From CAG-390 sp045531455 (GTDB lineage: Bacteria; Bacillota; Clostridia; Oscillospirales; CAG-272), in the NCBI GenBank assembly GCA_045531455.1, contig JAZSEA010000120.1, positions 4,168-68,167 of the forward strand: a DNA stretch of 64,000 nucleotides, read 5' to 3'. This document shows positions 15,985 to 23,572 of this stretch, piece after piece (the stretch's first letter is position 1; every line of letters begins with the position of its first letter). The notes below the pieces were generated by a model. It was given only the letters and a program-made list of their open reading frames with translations. It was not told where the DNA came from and made no database searches. A program made the position numbers and the translations under genes.

Positions 15985-16150
15985 CGCCGACACTCTTCAA
16001 ATTGCCCAAGAGTTTTTTCGCGTGTCACGGTCCGATAAGCATTCCGACTTGAGAAGCAAGGCTTCAGTTACGGTAATGGCTGTTGCCGCGGACTTGCACC
16101 GCGATTTCCTTATCCCCGAATGGAACCATCCGACAACCGAGCATAGAGCC
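15985..16150 (-). promoter_or_regulatory. Cobalamin riboswitch
   Basis: Reading the minus strand, the conserved elements come in order: GGTTCC and GGGGATAAGGAAA, then GCGGTGCAAGTCCGCGGC (16083-16104), GTAACTGAAGCC (16061-16072), and a B12-box-like AGTCGGAATGCTTATCGGA (16031-16049). These match the core of the cobalamin aptamer. A terminator/antiterminator pair follows. Bound adenosylcobalamin or a related corrinoid is expected to repress the DUF4430/S-component genes downstream. Confidence 0.85.
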
Positions 16151-16185
16151 CGAGATGAACCGTGTTTATTCTTTTGTTTGAGGAT

Positions 16186-16214
16186 ATTATAGCATAATAT
16201 GATAGAAAAATCAA
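16186..16214 (-). promoter_or_regulatory. Promoter of the riboswitch-controlled operon
   Basis: On the minus strand TTGATT (16209-16214), a 17-base spacer and TATAAT (16186-16191) lie about 40 bases before the aptamer. Confidence 0.68.
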
Positions 16215-16254
16215 TAAATAATCTAAAAAAACTCAAAAAAATACGAAAAAGGTA

Positions 16255-16283
16255 TTGCATTTTTGATTTGTTTGTGGTATAAT
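16255..16283 (+). promoter_or_regulatory. Promoter of tRNA-Ser
   Basis: TTGCAT (16255-16260), a 17-base spacer and TATAAT (16278-16283) end 24 bases before the tRNA 5' end. Confidence 0.68.
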
Positions 16284-16307
16284 ATATTAGTCAGCGCGAG
16301 CTGCCAT

Positions 16308-16399
16308 GGAGAGATGGCTGAGCTGGTCTAAGGCGCACGACTGGAAATCGTGTTTGGGCTAATACCCCAACGAGGGTTCGAATCCCTCTCTCTCCGCCA
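16308..16399 (+). tRNA. tRNA-Ser (anticodon GGA), CCA encoded
   Basis: A class II tRNA of 92 bases. The acceptor stem GGAGAGA pairs with TCTCTCC. The D arm is present, and the anticodon stem-loop CACGA-CTGGAAA-TCGTG gives GGA. It has a long variable arm with GGG/CCC pairing, the T arm GAGGG-TTCGAAT-CCCTC, discriminator G and encoded CCA. The long variable arm and GGA anticodon identify serine (UCC/UCU codons). Confidence 0.95.
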
Positions 16400-16400
16400 T

Positions 16401-16440
16401 AAAGAAACGGTCGTAACCATTCGGTTACGACCGTTTCTTT
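16401..16440 (+). terminator. Terminator of tRNA-Ser
   Basis: A perfect 18-base-pair stem, AAAGAAACGGTCGTAACC (16401-16418) with its complement at 16423-16440, starts one base after the encoded CCA. The 3' arm ends in TTTCTTT. Confidence 0.88.
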
Positions 16441-16472
16441 ATGCCGTCGAGCTCGGGATTATTCGAACCCTC

Positions 16473-16528
16473 ATCGTGTTGCGTAGTATCAATAATAAAC
16501 AGAAGCACAGACTTACCCGCAACACGAT
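16473..16528. repeat. Inverted repeat in the tRNA to glycosidase gap
   Basis: ATCGTGTTGCG (16473-16483) and CGCAACACGAT (16518-16528) are perfect inverted copies in the noncoding stretch 16441-16631. Nearby, on the minus strand, GAGGGTTCGAATAATCCC resembles a tRNA T arm but no tRNA can be folded. A short hairpin (GAGAGGC/GCCTCTC, 16617-16633) overlaps the stop of the next gene. Confidence 0.45.
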
Positions 16529-16631
16529 AATGTTCGCGCTACCGCCCAATGATATTATCGTACAGTTCAGAATCCCGATTATTATCCAACGCTTCGCCTT
16601 GATTCCATACGTGATTGAGAGGCTTCGCCTC

Positions 16632-18257
16632 TCATTTCCCCGTCGCGGGTCTTACCCAAGGGCAGGTCTTTTCGTTTACGTAATAGATCTCGTCAAGCTC
16701 TTTCATTGCATTTTGACAAAGCTCGGAGCGGATCGCAAATCCGTCGTTTCGCACGATCTCGGAGTCGATCAGCGCGCGGAGATAGAAGAGTCTGAAATTG
16801 CGCGATGAGGTGATATTTTCGGGCAGGATCGAGTTGTATTTCTCGAAGATCGCACGGATATGCTCGACCTCGCTTGTGTCGTTAATCGTGACCTTGATAT
16901 AGTCGCCGGGGCGCGAGCGTTTACGTGCGAGCGAGGTCTCGGTGAGTCTGAGGGCTTCGTAAAGCTCGTCCGAATCGCTACAGAATTCAAATTTCACGTA
17001 ATCGCGGAGCGCATCGAAGGTCGATTCGTGTTCGCCCGAGTAGAGCGAGAGCTCGATATATTTGTTTGCGTCCTCGAAAATGCCCTCGGAGTAGGGAAAA
17101 GCTCCGCTGTAGATATTCTTGCCCGTCGAGTTGTTGCGCTCGAGGAAGGCGGCAAGATGAGAGCCACCGTAACCGCCCCAGGGAGAGCAGGTCCACATAC
17201 TGATCTCGGGGAATTCGATGAATCCGAAATCCTTCGGCATACCCTTTTGCTTCAATACCTCGGGAAGCTCGCCGTTTGCGAAGAAGGAGAGGACGTAGGG
17301 GATACCGTCAAAAACTTTGTCGCCGAGCCTTTCGGTGAATCCCTCCCATTCGCCGCTCGTGAAGCGGTCGAAATACCACGCCGAAACGATGATCTTCGTG
17401 TTCGGCATCATTTCATTTATAAGCGATTTGAAATGCGGAAGCAGCTTCAGAAAACCATTCGCGCCCCAAGGAGCGCAGTCCTTGCAGGTGCAACCGCCCT
17501 GATCGTAGGGCCAATAGACGACGTAATCGATCTTTAGGTCGGAAAAATACCCGAGCATCTCGCGGCGCGCGCGAAGGATCTCGGCGATACCGCCCTCCTT
17601 TGAAGGACAGATCTCGACGTGATAATGCGAGTCGGGCTCTGCGTGATATCCGTTCTGTACCTGCCATTCGGCGCGCAGATCGACGGGCGAGCTGGCAAAT
17701 CCCTCGTTCGAGATCATCGTAAGCGAGCCGCCGATACCAAGCTTGTTGGCATATGCGAGGATGTCGTGCAGACGGGAAACGAGTGCCTGTGCGCCCGTGT
17801 CCGACATTGAATCGAAATGATGCATATCAAACCAGACGAGCAGGCTGTTGCATCCGCGAAGGGCGAGGTCCTCGACGACCTCATAGACCTTCCCGATCGG
17901 CGCGGAGTGATAGAAATTTTCGAAATGCGTGGCAAAATACATGCCGCGCAGCTTTTTCTTTGGGGTGAAATCAAGTTTGCCGACGTAGGGCTCAAATCCG
18001 CCCTTGCCGTCAAAGCTCGAGAGACGGAGGAATCTTCCGAAGGCCGCGAAAAGCGCGAGGCCGTCAGCCGCACGGAGTGTTGCGGAATGATTATCCGACT
18101 CTATGATATACCGCTCGTCGGTCAAATCATCGTCAACCGAAAGCGAGACCTCGTAGCCCTCGCCGAGGGCGATCTTTCGCATAGAGAGCAGACGGATTGC
18201 GGCTTTTTCAAGGATGGAAAAGCCGTCATCGTTCATTGAAATATTGATCAGTTTCAT
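16632..18257 (-). CDS. Glycoside hydrolase-like protein (GH20/GH67-type N-domain plus TIM barrel)
   Basis: The 541-residue protein has an N-terminal alpha/beta domain ending near residue 75. There follows a barrel with KLRGMYFATH at the first strand, LLVWFDMHHF, and YWPYDQGGCTCKDCAPWG near residue 250. This layout occurs in GH20, GH67 and related uncharacterised families that act on amino sugars or uronates. The CTCKDC cysteine cluster may bind metal. No signal peptide is visible, so it is cytoplasmic. It starts inside the stop of the upstream Nnr gene (ATGA overlap, 18254-18257), indicating coupled translation. The catalytic pair cannot be assigned by eye, so a non-hydrolytic role remains possible. 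Confidence 0.65.
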   Translation of the reverse strand: MKLINISMNDDGFSILEKAAIRLLSMRKIALGEGYEVSLSVDDDLTDERYIIESDNHSATLRAADGLALFAAFGRFLRLSSFDGKGGFEPYVGKLDFTPKKKLRGMYFATHFENFYHSAPIGKVYEVVEDLALRGCNSLLVWFDMHHFDSMSDTGAQALVSRLHDILAYANKLGIGGSLTMISNEGFASSPVDLRAEWQVQNGYHAEPDSHYHVEICPSKEGGIAEILRARREMLGYFSDLKIDYVVYWPYDQGGCTCKDCAPWGANGFLKLLPHFKSLINEMMPNTKIIVSAWYFDRFTSGEWEGFTERLGDKVFDGIPYVLSFFANGELPEVLKQKGMPKDFGFIEFPEISMWTCSPWGGYGGSHLAAFLERNNSTGKNIYSGAFPYSEGIFEDANKYIELSLYSGEHESTFDALRDYVKFEFCSDSDELYEALRLTETSLARKRSRPGDYIKVTINDTSEVEHIRAIFEKYNSILPENITSSRNFRLFYLRALIDSEIVRNDGFAIRSELCQNAMKELDEIYYVNEKTCPWVRPATGK

Positions 18258-19738
18258 TTTTTCAGTATCCTTCCGATCGCTTCGGGGATTGCCGCGACCG
18301 TATCGGAGGCGATCATGCTGATTTGATTGGTCTTAGACTCCGCGATCTCGCCCGCCAAGCCGTTGATATACGCGGCAAGGGCGGTGGCTTCGAGAGCTGA
18401 GGGGATATATGCGCTTGTTGCCGCGATGATGCCCGAAAGGACGTCGCCACTACCCGCAGTAGCCATTCCGGGACAGCCTTTTTCGATGATATAAACCTCC
18501 TCGCCGTCGGTGACGATCGTTGAGGGGCCCTTGAGAAGCAGAATGCATCCGTTTGTCTTTGCAAAATTCCGTGCGTGGTCGATAGGTGCGGAGAGTATTT
18601 CGTCGATCGTAAGACCCGAAAGACGCGCGAACTCCATATTGTGAGGCGTGAGAATGAGACGGCATTTGGCATTTTTGATAGCATTAGTGCCGAGATGCGA
18701 AAGCGCGGTCAAGCCGTCGGCATCGACCGTCATCGTTCCGTTGTAATTATCGAGAAGATAGGAAAGCGACTTTTCTACTTCCTCCGAAAGACCGATGCCC
18801 ATACCGAAGGTGATCGATTTCACATGCGCCGAGAGGGCGGAAAGCTCGGATTCGTTGAAGAGGATGCCGCCGTCCTTGTCCGAGAGGGGATATACTGTCG
18901 CTTCGAGGATCTCGGGGATGATATAGGGCGATATCGATCTCGGGACTGCGAGCATCGCAACGCCCGCGCCCGCGCGCATCGCGGCGTTTGCCATCGCGGC
19001 AAGGCGGATGGCTCCGCTGTATTTCTCGGAGCCGCCGATGAGGGCGACGTAGCCCCAGGTCGATTTGTTTGAGAAATTCTTCCGCTCGGGGAAGACGGAC
19101 GCATCGGGCTCGTAGAGATAATAGGGCTTGTCGATCGGATCGATGCCGATATCGAGGTTGATCCTTTCTTTGATCACGTCCTTAGCCTTGTTGAGAAAAT
19201 GCCCGGGCTTGAAGGAGCCTATCGAGCAGGTGAGGTCGGAGTGCGTGATAGTCTCGCCCATACCCGTGTCGCCGTTCATACCGCTGTTGATGTCGACCGA
19301 GACCTTGTAGGCTTTTGTATTATTGTATTTTTCGATGACTTCCTTTGCAAGACCGCGTACTTCGCCCGAAAATCCCGTGCCGAAGATGCAATCTACGAGG
19401 GTGGAGAAGGGCGAAAGATCGGTGTCGTTATTGCAGATTTCATATGGAATGTTTTCCTCGGCGCACTTGCCGAAATAATATTTTCCGTCAGCGGAAAAAC
19501 GCTCGCCGAGGAGAATGAGAGTGCAGTCGATTCCGCGCTTTTTAAGCTCGAGCGCGATCACGTAGCCGTCTCCCGCGTTGTTGCCGTAGCCGCAGACGAT
19601 GCCGACGGGAGCGCGCCATTCAACCGAGTCGGCGACCGCCTTGCCCGCGCGGTACATCAGCTCAAGGCTCGGCACCTTCGTAGCGATCGTGTGCGCATCG
19701 CTTTGACGCATATTTTCAACAGAGAGGATCTCTTTCAT
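18254..19738 (-). CDS. nnr: Bifunctional NAD(P)H-hydrate epimerase / ADP-dependent dehydratase
   Basis: The 494-residue protein joins two repair domains. The N-terminal YjeF epimerase domain (about 1-210) has VCGYGNNAGDGYVIA, CIFGTGFSGEVRG and SVDINSGMNGDTG. The C-terminal ribokinase-like dehydratase domain (about 225-490) has GYVALIGGSEKYSGA, TVDADGL, LTPHNMEFARL and the ADP/substrate motif GCPGMATAGSGDVLSGI. It restores damaged NADHX/NADPHX to NAD(P)H. The length and order are normal for bacterial Nnr. It is the first gene of a two-gene unit with the glycosidase-like gene, an unexpected partner. Confidence 0.93.
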   Translation of the reverse strand: MKEILSVENMRQSDAHTIATKVPSLELMYRAGKAVADSVEWRAPVGIVCGYGNNAGDGYVIALELKKRGIDCTLILLGERFSADGKYYFGKCAEENIPYEICNNDTDLSPFSTLVDCIFGTGFSGEVRGLAKEVIEKYNNTKAYKVSVDINSGMNGDTGMGETITHSDLTCSIGSFKPGHFLNKAKDVIKERINLDIGIDPIDKPYYLYEPDASVFPERKNFSNKSTWGYVALIGGSEKYSGAIRLAAMANAAMRAGAGVAMLAVPRSISPYIIPEILEATVYPLSDKDGGILFNESELSALSAHVKSITFGMGIGLSEEVEKSLSYLLDNYNGTMTVDADGLTALSHLGTNAIKNAKCRLILTPHNMEFARLSGLTIDEILSAPIDHARNFAKTNGCILLLKGPSTIVTDGEEVYIIEKGCPGMATAGSGDVLSGIIAATSAYIPSALEATALAAYINGLAGEIAESKTNQISMIASDTVAAIPEAIGRILKK

Positions 19739-19767
19739 GATGCTTTCTTCCTTTTCTTTATGATTGA

Positions 19768-19796
19768 ATTATAGCATAACGGGAAGGAATAGTCAA
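19768..19796 (-). promoter_or_regulatory. Promoter of the nnr operon
   Basis: On the minus strand TTGACT (19791-19796), a 17-base spacer and TATAAT (19768-19773) lie about 30 bases upstream of nnr. Confidence 0.7.
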
Positions 19797-19918
19797 GAGA
19801 AAATGAAAAAAGCTTCCCGAGTGAAGTTAAAGATTACTGACAAAGTACCATAAAAACTAATCATACAGCAATATGTACAAAGAGTAGAAAGCTATGTTCG
19901 CACTCGCAATGCAGTGGT

Positions 19919-20205
19919 GAAGGGGCGCAGCCCCATAAGTGGGAACTTAAGAAAAGTCTCTCCCTCCACCGCGGTCAAGCCGCGGTCCCCCTCCCTCCAC
20001 AGAGGGAGGCAAGGAGTGAGTGCTTACATAGAATACAGAGTTTAACATTTTTTGATGTTTCAATATCAAGGAAACTGTGTTTGCACTTTCTAACCTCGCC
20101 TCCCTCTGCGGAGGGAGGGGGACCGTCGCTTGACGACGGTGGAGGGAGAGAGAATATTGTGCACTTAAGTTCCCACCAATGGGGCTTCGCCCCTGCACCC
20201 CGCTA
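19919..20205. repeat. Large imperfect palindrome (about 287 bp) with CCTCCCTC-rich arms
   Basis: The 684-base gap 19739-20422 has no gene. Its core is a palindrome. The left arm starts GGGGC-gca-GCCCC, then GTGGGAACTTAAG, CTCCCTCCACCG and a GCGGTCAAGCCGC hairpin, then CCCCCTCCCTCC. The right arm repeats all of this in inverse order, with compensating changes in the hairpin (CGTCGCTTGACGACG). The arms are about 95-100 bases with few mismatches. The short AT-rich centre includes AACATTTTTTGATGTT. Similar CCCTCC-arm repeats are, from memory, widespread in gut Firmicutes. No transposase is encoded. Confidence 0.7.
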
Positions 20206-20383
20206 AGCAAGCGCGAACACAGCTGTTTGTCTATTGTTGTTCAATTAGATAATTTTTTGTGTCAGCGAAAAACTTACAAAACACAGCTAACAGTATAGTA
20301 TGGTCTGTTTATCGACTATTGTCAATCCTCAAAAAATGGTGTATAATATCGGTACAAACACATAGCTCCGATTGCTGCGACAC

Positions 20384-20417
20384 AAAAAACTGCTGACTCG
20401 TGATTGAGTCAGCAGTT
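20384..20417 (-). terminator. Terminator of the feo operon
   Basis: On the minus strand a 12-base-pair stem (AACTGCTGACTC / GAGTCAGCAGTT, 20388-20417) is followed by TTTTTTG. It lies just after the stop of the last feo-linked gene. Confidence 0.85.
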
Positions 20418-20422
20418 GGTTT

Positions 20423-20770
20423 TTATTTGACCGAAGCCCCGTATCCCGCTCTTTGGAGCCTTGAGATGATGACCTCGTCGGCAACTTCCTCGGCGTAGGA
20501 GACGGTCAGCTCGTTTTTTCTGAGGTTGACGCTTCCCGCGATGCCCTTGACGTCGTTGATTACCTCTTCGACTCTGCCCTTGCAATGCTCGCAATGCATA
20601 CCTGTGACGGTGAAGGTCTTGGTGTATTTTACGTTCTTGAGCTTTTTCTTTTTCAGCTTCAAAGAGCCTCCGCCGCAGCATCCGCCCTCACCGCGAAAAT
20701 GCTTGACCGTGTATATCACACCGATCGCAACAACGGCGGCAATTATTCCGATTATGATGAAATTTTCCAT
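20423..20770 (-). CDS. Membrane-anchored heavy-metal-associated (HMA) domain protein
   Basis: The 115-residue protein has an N-terminal membrane helix (about residues 4-22), a cysteine-rich GEGGCCGGG motif and a lysine-rich linker. An HMA fold follows with the metal-binding GMHCEHCKGRV (CxxC). It combines a FeoB-associated Cys-rich N-terminus with a copper-chaperone-type domain. It is the last gene of the feo operon, 45 bases after the 61-residue protein. A role in handling the imported metal, or in sensing thiophilic metals, is inferred; Cu(I) is the usual ligand of this motif. Confidence 0.8.
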   Translation of the reverse strand: MENFIIIGIIAAVVAIGVIYTVKHFRGEGGCCGGGSLKLKKKKLKNVKYTKTFTVTGMHCEHCKGRVEEVINDVKGIAGSVNLRKNELTVSYAEEVADEVIISRLQRAGYGASVK

Positions 20771-20815
20771 ATTGACTCCAAAATCGGGGGCACTGTGGTG
20801 CGCCCCCGATGATCT

Positions 20816-21001
20816 TTATTTGTTTTCTTCGTCCTGTGAACTCGCGCCGCATCCGCCGTTACAGTTCCCCGAGCATTGAGAGGCGTAGGGACAGCCGATG
20901 CACTTGACGCCTTTTTTCTTCTGCCTGTGGAGGTAGAAGCATATTGCGCCGATGACTGCGGCAACGATCAGAATGACAATCACGTTTGTTACAGTATCCA
21001 T
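20816..21001 (-). CDS. FeoB-associated Cys-rich membrane protein
   Basis: The 61-residue protein has one N-terminal membrane helix (VIVILIVAAVIGAICFYL), a basic stop-transfer QKKKG, and the cluster CIGCPYASQCSGNCNGGCG with five cysteines. This is the standard form of the small Cys-rich proteins encoded after feoB in Firmicutes, possibly the functional counterpart of FeoC. It lies 9 bases after feoB. The cysteines may bind iron or an Fe-S cluster; no function is proven. Confidence 0.85.
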   Translation of the reverse strand: MDTVTNVIVILIVAAVIGAICFYLHRQKKKGVKCIGCPYASQCSGNCNGGCGASSQDEENK

Positions 21002-21010
21002 GACTTTGGG

Positions 21011-23050
21011 TTATTTCTTGAGTGCGTATTCAGCCTTGAGCTTTTTATTTGTGTTGGTGATGAGTGCTGCAACGATAGCTATCATAGCCGCTACTGCGAC
21101 CGCGCCGCCGATGGTTCCGCCGATATGGAGGGAAGCGGGAGCGGTGATGAGAGTGCCGATTGTATTAACGAGGTAACCGATGGTGAAGCCGACGCCAAGC
21201 TGAAGCGCGATACCGCTCCAGAGCCATTTTGCGCTCTTCATTTCGGAGTTCATAGCACCGATTGCCGCGAAGCAAGGGGGAGAGAAGAGGTTGAACATCA
21301 GGTATGCGAGAGCTGCTGCCTTGGTGATCGCGATGATGCCCGCAACCTCTGCGCCTGCACCCTCGATCATTGCGAGCTCCTCGGTGTCGATGAGGTTCTC
21401 GAGACCTACGAAGCAAACTGCAAGAGTACCAACGACGTTTTCCTTAGCGATGAAGCCGGTAACAGCCGCTGCCGCAAGCTGCCAGGAGAGAACGCCTACA
21501 ACGGGAACGAGAAGGTATGCGAAGGGACCTGCGATAGAAGCGAGGATCGAAGCATCTGCGCTTTCAGCCTCCTGGAAGTTCCAGGAGAAGGTCTGCATGA
21601 TCTGAACTGCGGTGTTGCAGAGGAGGATGATGGTTGCCGCCTTGACTATGTAAGCCCAACCGCGGCTGCACATCGAGGTAAATGCTCTCCAGAGAGAGGG
21701 AGCCTTGTACTCGGGGAGCTCGATGATGAAGTAGGACTTTCTTGCCTTGTGGCCTGTGATAGCGTTGATAAGAAGAGCTGCGAGGAAGATGATAACGATG
21801 CCCGAGAGGTACATAAGCCAGCTTACCCAGCCTGCGTTACCGAAGAACGCGCCTGCAAAGAGGGAGATTACGGGGATCTTCGCGCCGCAGGGCATAAAGG
21901 GAGTGAGCATTGCGGTTGCTCTGCGCTCGCGCTCGTTACGGATCGTACGGCAAGCCATAACGCCGGGGATCGCGCATCCGATACCGATTACGAAGGGGAT
22001 AACAGACTTACCCGAAAGACCGACCTTCTTGAAGATGGGGTCAAGAACGACCGAAACGCGCGCCATATAGCCGCAGTCCTCAAGGAGAGCGATGAGGAAG
22101 TACATTACCATTACGAGGGGAAGGAAGCCAACGACCGCGCCGACGCCGCCGATGATACCGTCAACCACGAGAGCTACGAGGATGGGAGATGCGCCTTCCA
22201 TAAGACCGCCGACCCATTCGCCGAACATTTCGATAAGGGTTACGAGACCGGGGATGACCTGCTCGCCTGTTTCCTCGTTGACGTATCCTTCTGCGATAAA
22301 GGGACCTACCCAAGCCTGCGAGATCTGGAATACGAGGAACATTACGACAGCGAAGATCGGGATACCGAGCCACTTGTTCGTAAGGACCGCGTCGATCTTG
22401 TCGCCGACGTTCTTGTCCTTTGTGAGGACCTTGCGCTTCTCAACGTCCTTTACGATGCCGTTGACGAACGCGAAACGCTTGCGGTCTGCTTCTTCAACTA
22501 CCTTCTTGTCGGTAAGGTCGATGTCGCCCTGAGTATAGGGAGCCGACTGAGTCTTGCCTACGTTTGCGGCTACAGCCTCGATAACAGCCTTGAGACCGTC
22601 AGCGGAGGTAGCTGTGGTGTTGACAACGGGACATCCGAGCTTTTCGGAGAGCTTGTCTGTATCGATATTGGTCTTCTTCTTTTCGTTGATGTCGCTCTTG
22701 TTGAGGGCAACTACAACGGGGATACCGAGCTCAAGGAGCTGGGTGGTGAAGAAGAGGCTGCGGCTGAGGTTGGTCGCGTCAACGATGTTGATGATAGCGT
22801 CGGGATTTTCGTTCTTGACGTATGCGCTGGTGATGCTTTCCTCGCTTGTGAAGGGAGACATCGAGTACGCGCCGGGAAGGTCGACTGCGATGAGCTGTTC
22901 CTCGCCCGAGTAGAACGATTTCTTGATTGCGTGTTCCTTTTTCTCAACGGTAACACCCGCCCAGTTTCCGACCTTTTCGTTTCTGCCGGTCAGAGCATTG
23001 TACATTGTGGTCTTACCCGAGTTAGGGTTGCCGGTCAAAGCAATTCTCAT
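21011..23050 (-). CDS. feoB: FeoB, ferrous iron transporter
   Basis: The 679-residue protein has an N-terminal G domain with GNPNSGKTT (G1), NWAGVTVEKKE (switch I), DLPGAYS (G3) and NKSD (G4). Multiple membrane helices follow, with the two Gate motifs typical of FeoB (for example FLPLVMVMYFLIALLEDCGYMAR and GCAIPGVMACRTI, each split by other residues). It imports Fe2+ under anaerobic conditions. GGAGG lies eight bases before the start. A palindromic site TTAGC-N4-GCTAA lies 47 bases upstream between feoA and feoB. Length is near the family norm. Confidence 0.96.
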   Translation of the reverse strand: MRIALTGNPNSGKTTMYNALTGRNEKVGNWAGVTVEKKEHAIKKSFYSGEEQLIAVDLPGAYSMSPFTSEESITSAYVKNENPDAIINIVDATNLSRSLFFTTQLLELGIPVVVALNKSDINEKKKTNIDTDKLSEKLGCPVVNTTATSADGLKAVIEAVAANVGKTQSAPYTQGDIDLTDKKVVEEADRKRFAFVNGIVKDVEKRKVLTKDKNVGDKIDAVLTNKWLGIPIFAVVMFLVFQISQAWVGPFIAEGYVNEETGEQVIPGLVTLIEMFGEWVGGLMEGASPILVALVVDGIIGGVGAVVGFLPLVMVMYFLIALLEDCGYMARVSVVLDPIFKKVGLSGKSVIPFVIGIGCAIPGVMACRTIRNERERRATAMLTPFMPCGAKIPVISLFAGAFFGNAGWVSWLMYLSGIVIIFLAALLINAITGHKARKSYFIIELPEYKAPSLWRAFTSMCSRGWAYIVKAATIILLCNTAVQIMQTFSWNFQEAESADASILASIAGPFAYLLVPVVGVLSWQLAAAAVTGFIAKENVVGTLAVCFVGLENLIDTEELAMIEGAGAEVAGIIAITKAAALAYLMFNLFSPPCFAAIGAMNSEMKSAKWLWSGIALQLGVGFTIGYLVNTIGTLITAPASLHIGGTIGGAVAVAAMIAIVAALITNTNKKLKAEYALKK

Positions 23051-23096
23051 TAAGAATTACCTCCTTGATATGTAATTAAAAATTTTCATTAATTAA

Positions 23097-23112
23097 GTTA
23101 GCGGAGGCTAAC
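23097..23112. promoter_or_regulatory. Palindromic metalloregulator-like site between feoA and feoB
   Basis: GTTAGC-GGAG-GCTAAC is a perfect inverted repeat. Its TTAGC-N4-GCTAA core is shared with the site upstream of feoA (23414-23427). It resembles the TTAGGxTAxxCTAA style of DtxR/IdeR-family operators. A hairpin with GAAGAAAGGC/GCCTCTTC-like arms lies beside it (about 23124-23150). Confidence 0.6.
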
Positions 23113-23153
23113 CGAAAGCCATAAAGAAGAGGCAGAAAGCCTTTCTTCTTTTT

Positions 23154-23366
23154 TTAAATCAGAATAGCTTCTGCCAACTGATTGTCGATGTTATATCTTC
23201 CGTCCTTGATGGAGACGGTACAACCGCTTCTTCTGCGTGTGACGACCGTGATCGTCTCGCCGCTGTAGCAGCCGAGAGAGAAGAGGAAGGCGTTGAGCTC
23301 TTCGTCATCCGTATTGATCTCTTTGATGATATATTCCTGTCCTTCGATTGCGTCCCTGAGTGTCAT
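23154..23366 (-). CDS. feoA: FeoA, SH3-like cytoplasmic partner of FeoB
   Basis: The 70-residue protein has the FeoA beta-barrel pattern: MTLRDAIEGQEYIIKEIN, then LFSLGCYSGETITVV, and IKDGRYNIDNQLAEAILI at the C-terminus, close to the family's usual DG-RYALR-A signature. FeoA stimulates FeoB. It is first in the operon; feoB starts 103 bases downstream, a wide gap that contains a second operator-like palindrome. GAGGAAAT precedes the start. Confidence 0.9.
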   Translation of the reverse strand: MTLRDAIEGQEYIIKEINTDDEELNAFLFSLGCYSGETITVVTRRRSGCTVSIKDGRYNIDNQLAEAILI

Positions 23367-23403
23367 TTCCTCACCGTTTGTATTCGCTGATATTTGTGAA
23401 TGA

Positions 23404-23428
23404 GTTAGCTGAATTAGCTTAGGCTAAC
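23404..23428. promoter_or_regulatory. Palindromic metalloregulator-like site in the feoA leader
   Basis: TTAGCTTAGGCTAA (23414-23427) is an inverted repeat of TTAGC around TTAG, with a further overlapping GTTAGC at 23404-23409. It lies between the promoter -10 and the feoA start, so a bound repressor would block transcription. Confidence 0.62.
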
Positions 23429-23465
23429 TGCACGGTATTTTAAATCATTCCGATTCACGGACATT

Positions 23466-23494
23466 ATTATACACCTTTTTGCAGCCTTTGTCAA
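23466..23494 (-). promoter_or_regulatory. Promoter of the feo operon
   Basis: On the minus strand a perfect TTGACA (23489-23494), a 17-base spacer and TATAAT (23466-23471) lie 100 bases upstream of feoA. Confidence 0.8.
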
Positions 23495-23535
23495 CACTTT
23501 TAGAAAAATTTATCGAAAAAATTTGGGAAAAACAT

Positions 23536-23563
23536 ATCAGGCTGCCCTTTCGGACAGCCTGAT
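23536..23563 (-). terminator. Terminator of the sigma/LRR operon
   Basis: ATCAGGCTGCCC (23536-23547) and GGACAGCCTGAT (23552-23563) pair with one mismatch. On the minus strand the stem is followed by ATGTTTTTCCC, ten bases after the LRR gene stop. Confidence 0.75.
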
Positions 23564-23572
23564 GGGGAAGCG

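Noticed and set aside
16462..16530. Second tRNA or attachment site downstream of tRNA-Ser
   Set aside because: Only a T-arm-like string on the minus strand is present; no acceptor, D or anticodon stems form, and no integrase gene is near.
19739..20422. Insertion sequence in the 684-base gap
   Set aside because: No transposase frame or target duplication is visible; only the palindrome, a promoter and a terminator can be supported.
20876..23053. A 725-codon plus-strand frame opposite feoB and the Cys-rich protein gene
   Set aside because: Composition (many Asp, Glu and Cys) is what the antisense of membrane helices gives; feoB motifs are unambiguous.
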